Of a DNA stretch of 64,000 bases, positions 36,664-46,162 are shown in pieces. Position 1 is the stretch's first letter; each line of letters opens with the position of its first letter. The position numbers and the translations under genes are program-made. The notes under the pieces are model-generated. The model saw only the letters and a list, made by a program, of their open reading frames with translations. It searched no databases and had not been told where the DNA came from. Source of the stretch: Candidatus Latescibacterota bacterium (GTDB lineage: Bacteria; JAAXHH01); assembly GCA_022822725.1 (NCBI GenBank), contig JAJEAN010000006.1:1-64000 (forward strand), in the 5' to 3' direction.

Positions 36664-38379
36664 ATGTCATCGTCTCTTCGCAGCGCACGCTGGTTCGGCC
36701 CCAGAGACAAAGTGGGGTTCATACATCGAAGCTGGATGAAGAACCAGGGGCTTCCGGATCACGTCTTCGACGGCCGGCCCGTCATCGGCATCTGCAACAC
36801 CTGGTCTGAACTGACGCCGTGCAACGCCCATTTCCGGACCATCGCGGAGCGGGTGCGCCGGGGCGTCTACGAAGCAGGCGGGTTCCCGGTGGAGTTTCCC
36901 GTCATGTCCCTGGGCGAGCCCCTCATGCGGCCCACCACCATGCTCTTCCGTAACCTGGTGAGCATGGACGTCGAAGAGACCATCCGGGCCAACCCCCTCG
37001 ACGGGGTCATCCTGCTCGTCGGTTGCGACAAGACCACCCCGGCCCTTCTCATGGGTGCGGCGAGCTGCGACCTGCCCACCCTGGCCGTCTCGGGCGGGCC
37101 CATGCTCAACGGCCGGTTCAGGGGACGGACTATCGGGTCCGGCACGGACGTCTACAAGTTCAGCGACGAGGTGCGCGCCGGGACGATGAGCGAGGAGGAG
37201 TTCCTCGAAGCGGAATCCTGCATGAACCGGTCCACGGGCCACTGCATGACCATGGGCACGGCCTCCACCATGGCCAGCGTCGTGGAGGCGCTGGGCCTGG
37301 GCATGCCCGGCAACGCCGCCATCCCCGCGGCCGATGCCCGGCGTATGAAGCTGGCCCACGAAGCGGGTTCGCGCGTGGTGGAAATGGTCCGGGAGGACCT
37401 GCGCATGTCCCGCATCGTCACGCGCGAGGCCCTGGAGAACGCCATCCGCGTAGTCGGGGCTATCGGGGGTTCCACGAACTCCGTCGTGCACCTGCTGGCC
37501 ATCGCGGGCCGTCTCGGCGTCGATCTCTCCCTGCAGGACTGGGACCGCCTGGGTTGCGACATCCCGTGCATCGTGAACCTCATGCCGTCGGGCAAATACC
37601 TGATGGAAGACTTCTACTACGCCGGCGGACTGCCGGCCGTGATACGCGAACTGGGCGGCCTGATCCATCGCGACGCCCTGACCGTGAACGGCAGGACCAT
37701 CGGGGAGAACACGGCCGGTGCGCCCTGTCACGACCAGGACGTGATCCGGACGCTGGACGCTCCGTTGACTCCGACCGGGGGACTCGCCGTGCTTAGGGGC
37801 AACCTGTGTCCCGACGGCGCCATCATCAAGCCCTCCGCGGCATCGCCCGGGCTGATGCGGCATCGCGGCCGCGCCGTGGTGTTCGAAGACATCGAAGACC
37901 TCCACGACCGCATCGACGATCCGGACCTGGACGTGGAAGCCGATGACGTCCTGGTGCTGAAGAACTGCGGACCGAAGGGATATCCGGGCATGGCCGAGGT
38001 GGGAAACATGCCCCTGCCGTCGAAACTGCTGCAGCGGGGCGTCACGGACATGGTCCGCATATCCGACGCGCGCATGAGCGGCACGGCCTTCGGCACCGTC
38101 GTGCTCCACACGGCGCCGGAAGCCGCCGCGGGCGGCACGCTGGCCCTCGTTCAAAACGGCGACATGATCGCGCTGGACGTCGGGCGGCGCCGCCTCGAAC
38201 TCGAAGTGCCCGAGGATGAGCTGACCCGGAGGCGGGCCCTCTGGTCGCCGCCGGAACCCGTTATGGACCGGGGATACTGCCGGTTGTACGTGGACCACGT
38301 GCTCCAGGCGGACCGGGGCGTGGACTTCGATTTCCTGGTCGGCGGAAGCGGCGCGCCGGTGGCGAGAGATTCACACTAG
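36664..38379 (+). CDS. IlvD/Edd-family sugar-acid dehydratase (L-arabinonate dehydratase-like)
   Basis: 571 residues from an ATG with AGGAG 5 nt upstream; an upstream in-frame extension overlaps the DUF2953 gene and is rejected. The motif GFIHRSWMKNQGLPDHVFDGRP and GICNTWSELTPCNAHF typify the aldonate-dehydratase branch rather than the branched-chain IlvD. Iron-sulfur cysteines lie in CNTWSE, VGCDKTTPA and RSTGHCMTMGTAS. It dehydrates a sugar acid to a 2-keto-3-deoxy acid. It heads an operon with a phytanoyl-CoA dioxygenase and a sugar isomerase, pointing to carbohydrate-acid catabolism. The exact sugar is not readable. Confidence 0.92.
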   Translation: MSSSLRSARWFGPRDKVGFIHRSWMKNQGLPDHVFDGRPVIGICNTWSELTPCNAHFRTIAERVRRGVYEAGGFPVEFPVMSLGEPLMRPTTMLFRNLVSMDVEETIRANPLDGVILLVGCDKTTPALLMGAASCDLPTLAVSGGPMLNGRFRGRTIGSGTDVYKFSDEVRAGTMSEEEFLEAESCMNRSTGHCMTMGTASTMASVVEALGLGMPGNAAIPAADARRMKLAHEAGSRVVEMVREDLRMSRIVTREALENAIRVVGAIGGSTNSVVHLLAIAGRLGVDLSLQDWDRLGCDIPCIVNLMPSGKYLMEDFYYAGGLPAVIRELGGLIHRDALTVNGRTIGENTAGAPCHDQDVIRTLDAPLTPTGGLAVLRGNLCPDGAIIKPSAASPGLMRHRGRAVVFEDIEDLHDRIDDPDLDVEADDVLVLKNCGPKGYPGMAEVGNMPLPSKLLQRGVTDMVRISDARMSGTAFGTVVLHTAPEAAAGGTLALVQNGDMIALDVGRRRLELEVPEDELTRRRALWSPPEPVMDRGYCRLYVDHVLQADRGVDFDFLVGGSGAPVARDSH

Positions 38380-38395
38380 CATCCAGGAGACAGCG

Positions 38396-39076
38396 ATGGG
38401 CAACATGCCGGACGACGCGCCATCTTCCTTCGCGGAAAACGGTTTCCTCCTCGTCGAAGCCGTTTTCACGGCGGAGGAAATGGCGGCGTGCAAGAGTGCC
38501 GCGAAAGACCTCGTGGAAAACACTTCCGGACCGTCGGGTGTGCAGGTCTGGATGTGCGACACCATCCCGCCCCTCTTCGAATCGATCTCGTGCGACCCCC
38601 GGATGGCGGCCATTCTTCGGCCACTGATCGGCCCGCGCATCGAATTCCTCAGCGCGAAACCCGTATTCAAGTCCTCCCGTATCCAATTCGCCTCGCCCTG
38701 GCACCAGGACCTGGCGTACTGGGGCGGCGCGACCAAGTTCTCCAGCTGGATTGCGCTGGAAGACGCGACGCCGGAAAACGGCTGCCTTCGGGTCATCCCC
38801 GGGTCCCACCGGCGGACGCGGGATCATGCGTCGGTGCGGGACGCCAGGGGGTTCGGCAACCGTGTTTCAGACGAGGAGCTCAGAGGAGAGCGGATGATCG
38901 ACGTGGAAATGAAATGCGGGGACGTGCTGGTGTTTCACGACGGGCTGCTGCACAGCTCCCATCCGAATCGGTCCGGCCGGGACCGCTGGTCCTTCATTCC
39001 CACCTACAGAAACGCGGATGTGCCCGATACGTCGACGGTCTGGTCCACGTCGAAGCGCATCGGCGACGCAGCCTGA
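38396..39076 (+). CDS. Phytanoyl-CoA dioxygenase-family Fe(II)/2-oxoglutarate oxygenase
   Basis: 226 residues, AGGAG site. Iron ligands H103 and D105 (PWHQDLAYWG) and distal H186 (HDGLLHSSHPN), with the 2-oxoglutarate-binding Arg at 192 or 195-197 (NRSGRDRWSF). The double-stranded beta-helix core is complete. The family hydroxylates small molecules. It lies 16 bp after the dehydratase, so it may act on a sugar acid or osmolyte-like compound; the substrate is unknown. Confidence 0.92.
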   Translation: MGNMPDDAPSSFAENGFLLVEAVFTAEEMAACKSAAKDLVENTSGPSGVQVWMCDTIPPLFESISCDPRMAAILRPLIGPRIEFLSAKPVFKSSRIQFASPWHQDLAYWGGATKFSSWIALEDATPENGCLRVIPGSHRRTRDHASVRDARGFGNRVSDEELRGERMIDVEMKCGDVLVFHDGLLHSSHPNRSGRDRWSFIPTYRNADVPDTSTVWSTSKRIGDAA

Positions 39077-39170
39077 CGAATGCGCGGACCGGCGGCGGCG
39101 CAGCCTGACGAATGCGCGGACCGGCAGCTGCGCAGCCTGACGGCGACGCAGCCTGACGGCGACGCGGTTA
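39064..39170 (+). repeat. Nested 16- and 30-bp repeats at the dioxygenase 3' end
   Basis: GCAGCCTGACGAATGCGCGG occurs twice, then GCAGCCTGACGGCGAC occurs in tandem, between the dioxygenase stop and the isomerase ribosome site. The first copy includes the stop codon, so the repeat arose from the gene end itself. Confidence 0.8.
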
Positions 39171-39192
39171 TACCAAAAATCAAGGAGACGAA

Positions 39193-40023
39193 ATGAAAAT
39201 CGCTCTGCAGGAAGGCCTGCTGCCAGGAAGCACCCTCGACGAGAAACTGGATTTCGCCGAGTCATTGAATGTCGAAGGTCTCGAGGTTTCCGGAAGGGGG
39301 CCGGCCCGGCGGATCGAAGAACTGGAGTCTGCGCTTCGGAACCGCACCATACGGCTGGTCTCGCTCTGCGGCCAGGGCACCTTCGACTTCCTGGACCCGG
39401 ACGCCGACAAGCGGAACCACAGCATCGCCGAGGCGAAGGAGAACCTCCAGGTGTGCGGGCATTTCGGCGCCGTCGGACTCATCCTGCCGCCCATATTCGG
39501 GCCGCCACGCCTCCCGGACCTCACACCGCTGGCCGACGCCGTCACCCTGGAAATGCAGTTGCTGACGGAAATCGTACGGGACCTGGCCGCATTCGCCGCG
39601 GAGCAGCAGACGAAGGTGTTGCTTGAACCGCTGAACCGCTACGAGGAGCACCTGCTCAGGCAACAGGAGCGGGGCATCGAAATCATCCAGCGTGCCGGCG
39701 ATCCTCCGTCGGCCAGCCTCCTTTGCGACTTCTTCCACATGCACATCGAGGAGACGGACACGCCGGCCACACTGCGACGCATCGGACGCCGTTACGTGGG
39801 CCACGTGCACATGGCCGATAACACCCGCCAGGAACCGGGCTCGGGGGACATCGATTGGCACGCGGGGCTCTCGGCCCTCAGGGACATCGGTTTCGACGGA
39901 TACCTGGCCTATGAATGCGGTATTTCAGGAGAGCGTGATTCAGAAAAACGAAAGGCTCTGGAGCGCTCGGTGCAGTTTATACAGGGTATCATCGCGGATC
40001 TGGCGTGCGCGGATCTGGCGTGA
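39193..40023 (+). CDS. Sugar phosphate isomerase/epimerase-family TIM barrel
   Basis: 276 residues with AAGGAG 7 nt before the ATG. AP-endonuclease-2-like TIM barrel with metal-ligand motifs VLLEPLNRYEEHLL, CDFFHMHIEE, YVGHVHMADN and YLAYECGIS. Third gene of the dehydratase operon. Probably isomerises or epimerises the sugar feeding that pathway. The 3' end carries a short duplicated DLACADLA. Confidence 0.9.
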   Translation: MKIALQEGLLPGSTLDEKLDFAESLNVEGLEVSGRGPARRIEELESALRNRTIRLVSLCGQGTFDFLDPDADKRNHSIAEAKENLQVCGHFGAVGLILPPIFGPPRLPDLTPLADAVTLEMQLLTEIVRDLAAFAAEQQTKVLLEPLNRYEEHLLRQQERGIEIIQRAGDPPSASLLCDFFHMHIEETDTPATLRRIGRRYVGHVHMADNTRQEPGSGDIDWHAGLSALRDIGFDGYLAYECGISGERDSEKRKALERSVQFIQGIIADLACADLA

Positions 40024-40070
40024 TTGGGCAAAGCTGGAGCTCGCCGCGACCATCCCAACCGTAAGTTCCG

Positions 40071-40751
40071 TCAGGGAAGGATGATGTCCCGGTTCTCGTA
40101 ACGCAGCCGCATGAGGAATTCGGGGCCCAGGGTCTTCCAGATACGCGTCACCGAGGACCGGGCCTCGAGATGGAGGGGGTCAAGGGCGATCACCTCCATG
40201 TAGGCGTCGTGGGCTTCTTCCAGCCTGTCCAGCTTCTCCAGGGTCCGGCCCAGGTCGAAATGGCTTTCCACCGCCCACAATCGGTCTTCGTCCCTGGTAA
40301 TCGCCTCCCGGAATTCGGCCACCGCCGCTTCGTACCGGCCGGCGGCGTCATAGAGACGGGCGGCCATCAGCCAGCAGGGAACGTAGTCCACGTCACGTAC
40401 CCGGGCCATGTGCACGTACCGGATCGCTTCCTGGATTTCCCCCCGCTCGAGAAAAAGGCGGCTCATCCCGACGTAGGCCGGCGCATAGCCGTCATCGAGC
40501 CGCATCGTCCTGCGCAGTGCCTCTTCCGCCTCGTCGTGGGCGCCCGATTCCAGCAGGCTCAGCGCCTTTGCGTACTCGGTTTCTGGCGTATCGAGCGAAT
40601 CGGAGAACTGCATGGTCTTCACGCCGCACCCGGCGAACACCAGGGCCGCGAGGATCAGGCCCAGGCCGGCCGCGAAGACCAGTTGCAGGCCGACCGCGAA
40701 GACCAGTCCCAGGCCGGTCTGGCCGGTCTGGCCGACTGCCGATCTGCTCAC
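40071..40751 (-). CDS. Tetratricopeptide-repeat lipoprotein
   Basis: 226 residues from a GTG at 40751 with a GGGAGG site; the frame runs upstream through the tRNA, which is rejected. N-terminal hydrophobic stretch partly made of duplicated LVFA-GL units, ending in a lipobox-like FAGC near residue 44. At least four TPR helices follow (AKALSLLESGAHDEAEEALRR, GYAPAYVGMSRLFLERGE, AARLYDAAGRYEAAVAEFREA, FDLGRTLEKLDRLEEAHDAY). Probably an envelope scaffold. Convergent with the isomerase gene. Confidence 0.82.
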   Translation of the reverse strand: MSRSAVGQTGQTGLGLVFAVGLQLVFAAGLGLILAALVFAGCGVKTMQFSDSLDTPETEYAKALSLLESGAHDEAEEALRRTMRLDDGYAPAYVGMSRLFLERGEIQEAIRYVHMARVRDVDYVPCWLMAARLYDAAGRYEAAVAEFREAITRDEDRLWAVESHFDLGRTLEKLDRLEEAHDAYMEVIALDPLHLEARSSVTRIWKTLGPEFLMRLRYENRDIILP

Positions 40752-40768
40752 GGGTACCTCCCTCGCAA

Positions 40769-40801
40769 GAAAACGCCCTGTGGACCGGAACGCCACAGGG
40801 C
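40769..40801 (-). terminator. Intrinsic terminator downstream of tRNA-Gly
   Basis: On the minus strand GCCCTGTGG (40801-40793) pairs perfectly with CCACAGGGC (40783-40775) around a 9-nt loop, followed by GTTTTC. It ends the tRNA transcript just before the TPR lipoprotein gene. Confidence 0.75.
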
Positions 40802-40806
40802 AGACA

Positions 40807-40879
40807 GGCGGGAAACGGGGCTCGAACCCGCGACCCTCAGCTTGGGAAGCTGATGCTCTGCCAACTGAGCTATTCCCGC
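40807..40879 (-). tRNA. tRNA-Gly (anticodon CCC)
   Basis: 73 nt. Acceptor GCGGGAA pairs with TTCCCGC. The D arm has AGCTCAGTTGGCAGAGC, the anticodon stem TCAGC/GCTGA encloses the loop TTCCCAA (anticodon CCC, reads GGG), and the T arm has GGTTCGAGCC. The 3' CCA is not encoded, so it must be added by CCA transferase. Confidence 0.95.
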
Positions 40880-41012
40880 GGGATAGGCAGGACCGAAGAC
40901 AGCCGCTGCACAAGGTATTCTAACCCGGCGGCCGGCGCCGTGTCAAGTGAAACCGGACGGGCGAGACCCGGCCAAGCGAGGCGCTTCCAGGCCGCACCTC
41001 CTGACGCGCGGG

Positions 41013-42101
41013 TCAGGTCTCGAGAGACTTCTCTTCATCGAACCGTTCCAGCGCGAGCTGGATCAGGCGGTCGATCAGGTCGGCGTAGGATACTCCGGCG
41101 GCTTCCCACAGCTTGGGAAACATGCTGATCCGGGTGAAACCGGGAATGGTATTGAGCTCGTTGACGAGGACTTCGCCGTCCTCCATCAGGAAGAAGTCCA
41201 CCCGGGACATGCCCTCGCAGGCCAGCACCCTGTGGGCTTCCACGGCGGCCGCGCGGATCTCCTCCGTCAGCGCCCGCGGCAACCTGGCCGGAATCTCCAG
41301 TTCGGCGCCGTGTTCGTCGATGTACTTCGCCTCGTAAGAATAGAACTCATGGGTGGGGCGTACCTCGCCCAGGCCGGACGCTTCGGGCCGGGTATTCCCC
41401 AGCACCGCGCATTCGATCTCGCGGCCGTTCACGCACTCCTCCACCAGGATCTTCCGGTCGTGCCGGAATGCTTCCCGCACGCCCGCTTCGAACTCATGGG
41501 CATCGCGGGCCTTGGTGATGCCCACGGACGAACCCAGGTTGGCGGGCTTGATGAAACAGGGCACACCCAGGCGGCCCCGCACTTCATCGAAGGAGATCCG
41601 GTTTCGCTCGGAGGATACGAAGGCCATGAAACCGGGTATGGCGATGCCCGCGTCCCGCAACAGGCGCTTCATCACGTCCTTGTCCATGGACACCGCCGAT
41701 CCCAGTACGCCTGAACCGACAAAGGGCAGATTGGCCAGCTTGAGCAGGCCCTGCACCGTGCCGTCCTCGCCGAAGGGGCCGTGAAGCACGGGGAAAATGA
41801 CGTCGATGTCTCCGGCCGGACGGTGCGTGGTCGTGGTCGTAACCGGGTCGCTGGGTGCACCGGGAGCGAGGGTCACCGTCTCGCTCAGGCGGTTCAGGGC
41901 GATCTGTTTCGGATCGTGGGCGTTGAGCAGGAAACCCGCCGAATCGCCCAGGTGCCACTGCCCGCTACGGTCGATGCCGATCAGCACGACTTCGTACCGG
42001 TCCCGGTCGATGGCGTCGACGATATTACGGGCCGACTGCAACGAGACCTGGTGTTCCGCCGACCGGCCCCCGCACAGGATGCCCACCCTGATCTTCTTCA
42101 T
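41013..42101 (-). CDS. ddl: D-alanine--D-alanine ligase
   Basis: 362 residues. Joins two D-alanines for peptidoglycan precursors. ATP-grasp family: ILCGGRSAEHQVSLQSA near the N-terminus, FPVLHGPFGEDGTVQGLL, MDKDVMKRLL, FIKPANLGSSVGITKA, LVEECVNGREIECAVLG, SRVDFFLMEDGEVLVNELNTIPGFT. Length typical. Followed closely by hemW upstream on the same strand (about 23 bp). Confidence 0.96.
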   Translation of the reverse strand: MKKIRVGILCGGRSAEHQVSLQSARNIVDAIDRDRYEVVLIGIDRSGQWHLGDSAGFLLNAHDPKQIALNRLSETVTLAPGAPSDPVTTTTTHRPAGDIDVIFPVLHGPFGEDGTVQGLLKLANLPFVGSGVLGSAVSMDKDVMKRLLRDAGIAIPGFMAFVSSERNRISFDEVRGRLGVPCFIKPANLGSSVGITKARDAHEFEAGVREAFRHDRKILVEECVNGREIECAVLGNTRPEASGLGEVRPTHEFYSYEAKYIDEHGAELEIPARLPRALTEEIRAAAVEAHRVLACEGMSRVDFFLMEDGEVLVNELNTIPGFTRISMFPKLWEAAGVSYADLIDRLIQLALERFDEEKSLET

Positions 42102-42124
42102 GTCTTCTTCGCTTTCTGCAAGGC

Positions 42125-43258
42125 CTACATGAGGAATTCACAGACGCTGTCGGCCAGGGCCAGTCCTCTCCGGGTCAGGCATAACCTCGATCCGCGTTTC
42201 GCGAGCAACCCCTCGCCGGCCAGGGCATGGATGGCCGGGTCCCGTGCGTCCATGGCGTCGTCCCCGTATCGGTCCCGAAACAACCTGGTGTCCAGGCCAT
42301 CGAGGGATCTCAGGCTCAACAGGATATACTCGTGTATACGTTCGTCCACCGTAAGCGTTTCATCCTTGTCGACGGCCACGCCCCGTTCATCCATGGCACG
42401 CAGGTAGTCGGCGAGCCCGCGCGCATTGGCGAGTCTGCGTCCGTCCATGCGCGAGTGGGCCGACGGCCCCAGGCCCAGGTAATCACCGCCCTTCCAGCAG
42501 GAAACGTTGTGCCTGCATGCAAAGCCCGGTTTCGCCAGGTTGGAGATCTCGTATTGCAGGTAACCTGCGCCGGAGAGCCGGTCCAAAGCCTGGAAGTACA
42601 GGGCCATGTGCCGCTCCTCATCCGGCAGGTCCAGCGCGCCGTGTTCCGCCAGCCGGGCGTATTCCGTCCCCGGCTCGATCGTCAGGCCGTAGACCGAAAG
42701 GTGCTCGGGGTCCAGGACGACCGCCCGTTCCAGCGTATCAGCCCAGTCCGCCGCCGACTGGCCGGGCACGCCGAACATGAGATCGAGATTGACGTTACGG
42801 AAGCCGGCTTCCCTGGCGGAAGCGAACGCCTCTTCGGCCCGGTCCGCCGAATGGCGTCGCCCCAGTTTCAGCAGGAGGTCGCGGGAGAAGGACTGGACGC
42901 CTATGGAGATCCGGTCGACACCCAGGCCGCGAAGCCGCTCCAGCTTGGCGACGCTGATCGTTTCCGGATTCGCTTCCACCGTGATTTCGGCGTGGGGAGA
43001 GACCCGGAATCGATCATGGATCGTCCGGAAGACGCGGTCCAGCTGACGGTCCGTGAGGCAGGTGGGCGTGCCTCCTCCCAGGAATACCGTGTCGAAGACC
43101 TCGCCGGCCCACGGTGATTCGCGGCCGCGCCGCCCGGCCTCGGTGTCCAGGGCGCTAAGCAACGCATCCACCCGGCCGTCTTTGAGCAATTCAAAGGAGA
43201 AATCGCAGTATGGACAGGCGTGGCTGCAGAAGGGAATATGAACGTAGAGGCCAGCCAA
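42125..43258 (-). CDS. hemW: Radical SAM heme chaperone HemW
   Basis: 377 residues from a TTG at 43258, 17 bp after lepB; the frame is open further upstream inside lepB without similarity. The cluster motif is C11-x3-C15-x2-C18 followed by D-F20. Phe, not Cys, after the motif marks HemW rather than coproporphyrinogen oxidase HemN. Also FLGGGTPTCL, EANPETISVAKLERLRGLGVDRISIGVQSF in short form, and the C-terminal HemN-type domain. Delivers heme to respiratory enzymes. Confidence 0.93.
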   Translation of the reverse strand: MAGLYVHIPFCSHACPYCDFSFELLKDGRVDALLSALDTEAGRRGRESPWAGEVFDTVFLGGGTPTCLTDRQLDRVFRTIHDRFRVSPHAEITVEANPETISVAKLERLRGLGVDRISIGVQSFSRDLLLKLGRRHSADRAEEAFASAREAGFRNVNLDLMFGVPGQSAADWADTLERAVVLDPEHLSVYGLTIEPGTEYARLAEHGALDLPDEERHMALYFQALDRLSGAGYLQYEISNLAKPGFACRHNVSCWKGGDYLGLGPSAHSRMDGRRLANARGLADYLRAMDERGVAVDKDETLTVDERIHEYILLSLRSLDGLDTRLFRDRYGDDAMDARDPAIHALAGEGLLAKRGSRLCLTRRGLALADSVCEFLM

Positions 43259-43275
43259 TGAGATTGCGCCCCGAT

Positions 43276-43983
43276 CTACATGACGAATCTTCCGATGCGG
43301 TTCCAGCGGACCCGCCACGGAACGTGCACGATGTTGTACCCCAGTACGTAGACAAGAGATGCGACGCTCTCCAGGGGCCTGGACGACTGCCACACCAGTT
43401 CGGGGTCCTCCCGGTGGCGTTCCCAGGACCAGTAGATGATGAAGGCGTTGCCCACCACGTCCTCCATGTCCACGAATCCCCAGTACCTGCTGTCGGAACT
43501 GTAATCCCGGTTGTCGCCCATGACGAACAGGGCGCCCTCCGGGACGATCTTGGGACCCCAGTTGTCACGCGTGCTTCGGGTCGCCGCCCTTACCGAAGGA
43601 TCATCGAACTTGACCTGCGGCGGATTCTCGACCATCACGTCGTCCACGTATACGCGCTTGTCCCGGATTTCCACCTTCTGGCCGGAGACCGCGATGCATC
43701 GTTTGATGAACATCTGCGCCGGGTTGCGGGGATAGGGGAACACCAGGATATCGCCGGGTTCGGGATCGCGCCAGGCGGGCAGGCGTATATCGGTGAAAGG
43801 AATGCCGGGACCGTAGATGAACTTGTTGACCAGCAGGAAGTCCCCTACCTGGAGGGTGGCCTCCATGGACTCCGACGGTATGCGGAACGCCTGGACGACC
43901 TCCGCCCGGATGAAAAGGAAGAGCAGTACGGTGAACAGCAGGATTTCCACGTACTCTCTGAGCAGCGACTTGTTTCTTGCCAA
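43276..43983 (-). CDS. lepB: Signal peptidase I
   Basis: 235 residues. One N-terminal TM helix (about 12-27), catalytic Ser39 (RIPSESMEATL), general base Lys94 (FIKRCIAVSGQKVEI) and the conserved GDNRDYSSDSRYWGFV box. Cleaves signal peptides of exported proteins. It lies 88 bp after lepA on the same strand, the classical lepA-lepB arrangement. Confidence 0.96.
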   Translation of the reverse strand: MARNKSLLREYVEILLFTVLLFLFIRAEVVQAFRIPSESMEATLQVGDFLLVNKFIYGPGIPFTDIRLPAWRDPEPGDILVFPYPRNPAQMFIKRCIAVSGQKVEIRDKRVYVDDVMVENPPQVKFDDPSVRAATRSTRDNWGPKIVPEGALFVMGDNRDYSSDSRYWGFVDMEDVVGNAFIIYWSWERHREDPELVWQSSRPLESVASLVYVLGYNIVHVPWRVRWNRIGRFVM

Positions 43984-44071
43984 GGGTTGAAATCCTCCAG
44001 GGACCGCGCATTGCTCCAGGGACCGCCATCCGCCCGGTCCACAATCCGCGGGGACACTGCGGTCCTGGCGA

Positions 44072-45889
44072 TCAGCCTCCCACTGCCGCGCCTTCGCCCC
44101 GTATATCCAGTACTGCCAGGAAGGCCTCCTGCGGCACTTCGACGTTTCCCACCTGCTTCATGCGCCGCTTGCCTTCCTTCTGCCGTTCCAGGAGCTTGCG
44201 TTTCCGCGTGATGTCGCCGCCGTAGCATTTGGCCGTGACGTTCTTGCGCAGGGGACGGATCGACTCCCGCGCGATGACCCTGCCGCCGATGGCCGCCTGC
44301 ACGGCGACCTCGAACATCTGCCGCGGAATGATCTTGCGCAGCCGCTGGCACAGTTCGCGGCCCCACTCGTAGGCCTTGTCCTTGTGGATGATGATCGACA
44401 GGGCATCCACCAGGTCGCCGTTGAGCAGCAGGTTCAGCCTGACCAGGGGCGAGGTGCGGTATTCCAGGAATTCGTAGTCGAAGGAAGCGTATCCGCGGCT
44501 GATCGATTTCAACCGGTCGTAAAAATCGAAGACGATCTCCGCCAGCGGCAGCTCGTACTGCAGGGCGACCCGGGTCGGGTCGAGGTATTCCATGGCTTTG
44601 TAGACACCCCGTCGGTCCCGGGTCAGTTTCATGATATTGCCGATGTAGTCGTGCGGGACGACGATCTGGGCCTGGATGAACGGCTCCTCCACGGCGTCGA
44701 TATACGAGGCATCGGGCATGTCGGCCGGGTTGTCCACCATGAGCACCTCGCCGCCGGTGGTCGTGATCCGGTACTCCACACTGGGCATGGTGGCCAGGAT
44801 CGTGAGCCCGTACTCCCGTTCGAGCCGTTCCTGGACGACTTCCATGTGAAGCAGGCCGAGGAATCCGCAACGAAAGCCGAACCCGAGGGCCACCGACGTC
44901 TCGGGCTCATACACCAGGGCGGCGTCGTTCAACTGGTACTTCTCGAGGGCCTCTTTCAGCGGTTCGTACTCTTCCGATGACGTGGGGTAAAGCCCGCTGA
45001 ACACCATGGACTTGGCCTCCCGGTACCCGGGCAGCGGTGCGTCGCAGGGCCGGGCGGCGTCGGTGACCGTGTCGCCCACGCTGGCATCCGCCACGTTGCG
45101 GATATTCCCGATCAGATAGCCGACCTCCCCTGCCGTAAGCGCATCCACGGGCGCCTTGTCGAATCGGAGCACGCCGGTCTCGGCGACCTCGAACTGCTTG
45201 TCGTTGGCACACATCCTGATGTGCATGCCGGGCTTTATTTCGCCGCTCACGACGCGTACGTAGGGGACCGCGCCCCGGTATTGATCGAAGATCGAATCGA
45301 AGATGAGTGCCCGCAAGGGACCGTCGTCGGGTTCCGGGGGCGGGATCCGGTCCAGGATGGCCTGCAGCACCGCTTCGACGCCGATACCGTCCCTGGCGCT
45401 GGTCAGTACGATTTCATCGGGTTCGACACCCAGCAGATCCACGATCTGGCCCGTAATGACGTCGACCCGTGCGTTGGGCAGATCGATCTTGTTGATGACC
45501 GGGATGATGGTCAGGTCGTTTTCAAGGGCCAGGTACAGGTTGCTGATCGTCTGCGCCTCGATGCCCTGCACGGCGTCCACGATGAGGAGCGCGCCTTCAC
45601 AGGCCGCGAGGCTCCGGGATACCTCGTAGGAAAAATCGACATGTCCGGGGGTATCGATCAGATTCAACGCGAAGGACCGACCGTCCGGTGCATCGTAGGA
45701 CATGCGGATCGCGTGGGCCTTGATCGTGATGCCCCGCTCCCGCTCCAGGTCGAGATTATCAAGCATCTGGGCACGCATCTTCAGGGGAGACACGGTGCCT
45801 GTCATCTCCAGCAGGCGATCCGCCAGCGTCGATTTGCCGTGATCGATATGCGCGATGATGGAGAAGTTGCGAATGAGTTCTGTCGACAT
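44072..45889 (-). CDS. lepA: Elongation factor 4 (LepA)
   Basis: 605 residues, the usual length. Translational GTPase that back-translocates or remodels ribosomes. G1 [15 protein letters not shown]3 [13 protein letters not shown]4 NKIDLP, the domain III/V segments [19 protein letters not shown] and [17 protein letters not shown], and the unique C-terminal domain with [26 protein letters not shown] are intact. Confidence 0.98.
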   Translation of the reverse strand: MSTELIRNFSIIAHIDHGKSTLADRLLEMTGTVSPLKMRAQMLDNLDLERERGITIKAHAIRMSYDAPDGRSFALNLIDTPGHVDFSYEVSRSLAACEGALLIVDAVQGIEAQTISNLYLALENDLTIIPVINKIDLPNARVDVITGQIVDLLGVEPDEIVLTSARDGIGVEAVLQAILDRIPPPEPDDGPLRALIFDSIFDQYRGAVPYVRVVSGEIKPGMHIRMCANDKQFEVAETGVLRFDKAPVDALTAGEVGYLIGNIRNVADASVGDTVTDAARPCDAPLPGYREAKSMVFSGLYPTSSEEYEPLKEALEKYQLNDAALVYEPETSVALGFGFRCGFLGLLHMEVVQERLEREYGLTILATMPSVEYRITTTGGEVLMVDNPADMPDASYIDAVEEPFIQAQIVVPHDYIGNIMKLTRDRRGVYKAMEYLDPTRVALQYELPLAEIVFDFYDRLKSISRGYASFDYEFLEYRTSPLVRLNLLLNGDLVDALSIIIHKDKAYEWGRELCQRLRKIIPRQMFEVAVQAAIGGRVIARESIRPLRKNVTAKCYGGDITRKRKLLERQKEGKRRMKQVGNVEVPQEAFLAVLDIRGEGAAVGG

Positions 45890-46061
45890 GTAGACACCGT
45901 CCGGTCATCCCGAAAACGCGGAAATCCGCCGCCTTTGCAAGCCCTATGCAACAGGGTGAAATAAAACGATTAAGGCGCGGTGTGTCAACAGGTAAGCGGG
46001 AGGGGAAGGGCCCGATTCACGGGTTCGAAACGGGGGTTCTCCGGACAGGTGGCACGGGCGG

Positions 46062-46145
46062 CCGTTCAACTCGTGCGGGCGACCGTTCAGCTCGTGAGGG
46101 AGGCCGTTCAGTTCGTGCGGGAGGCCGTTCAGTTCGTGTGGGCGC
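46062..46145 (+). repeat. 21-bp minisatellite, four copies
   Basis: CCGTTCAGTTCGTGCGGGAGG-type units recur at 46062, 46083, 46104 and 46125 with a 21-bp period, in the 273-bp spacer between lepA and the anti-sigma gene. I see no gene in 45890-46162. Confidence 0.85.
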
Positions 46146-46162
46146 TCGTCCCGGCAGGCATT

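Noticed and set aside
36667..38298. 543-codon minus-strand open frame
   Set aside because: Antisense to the IlvD-type dehydratase, which has all its motifs.
40752..40913. N-terminal extension of the TPR lipoprotein
   Set aside because: The frame is open but passes through the terminator and tRNA-Gly. A GTG at 40751 with a GGGAGG site and a lipoprotein signal is a better start.
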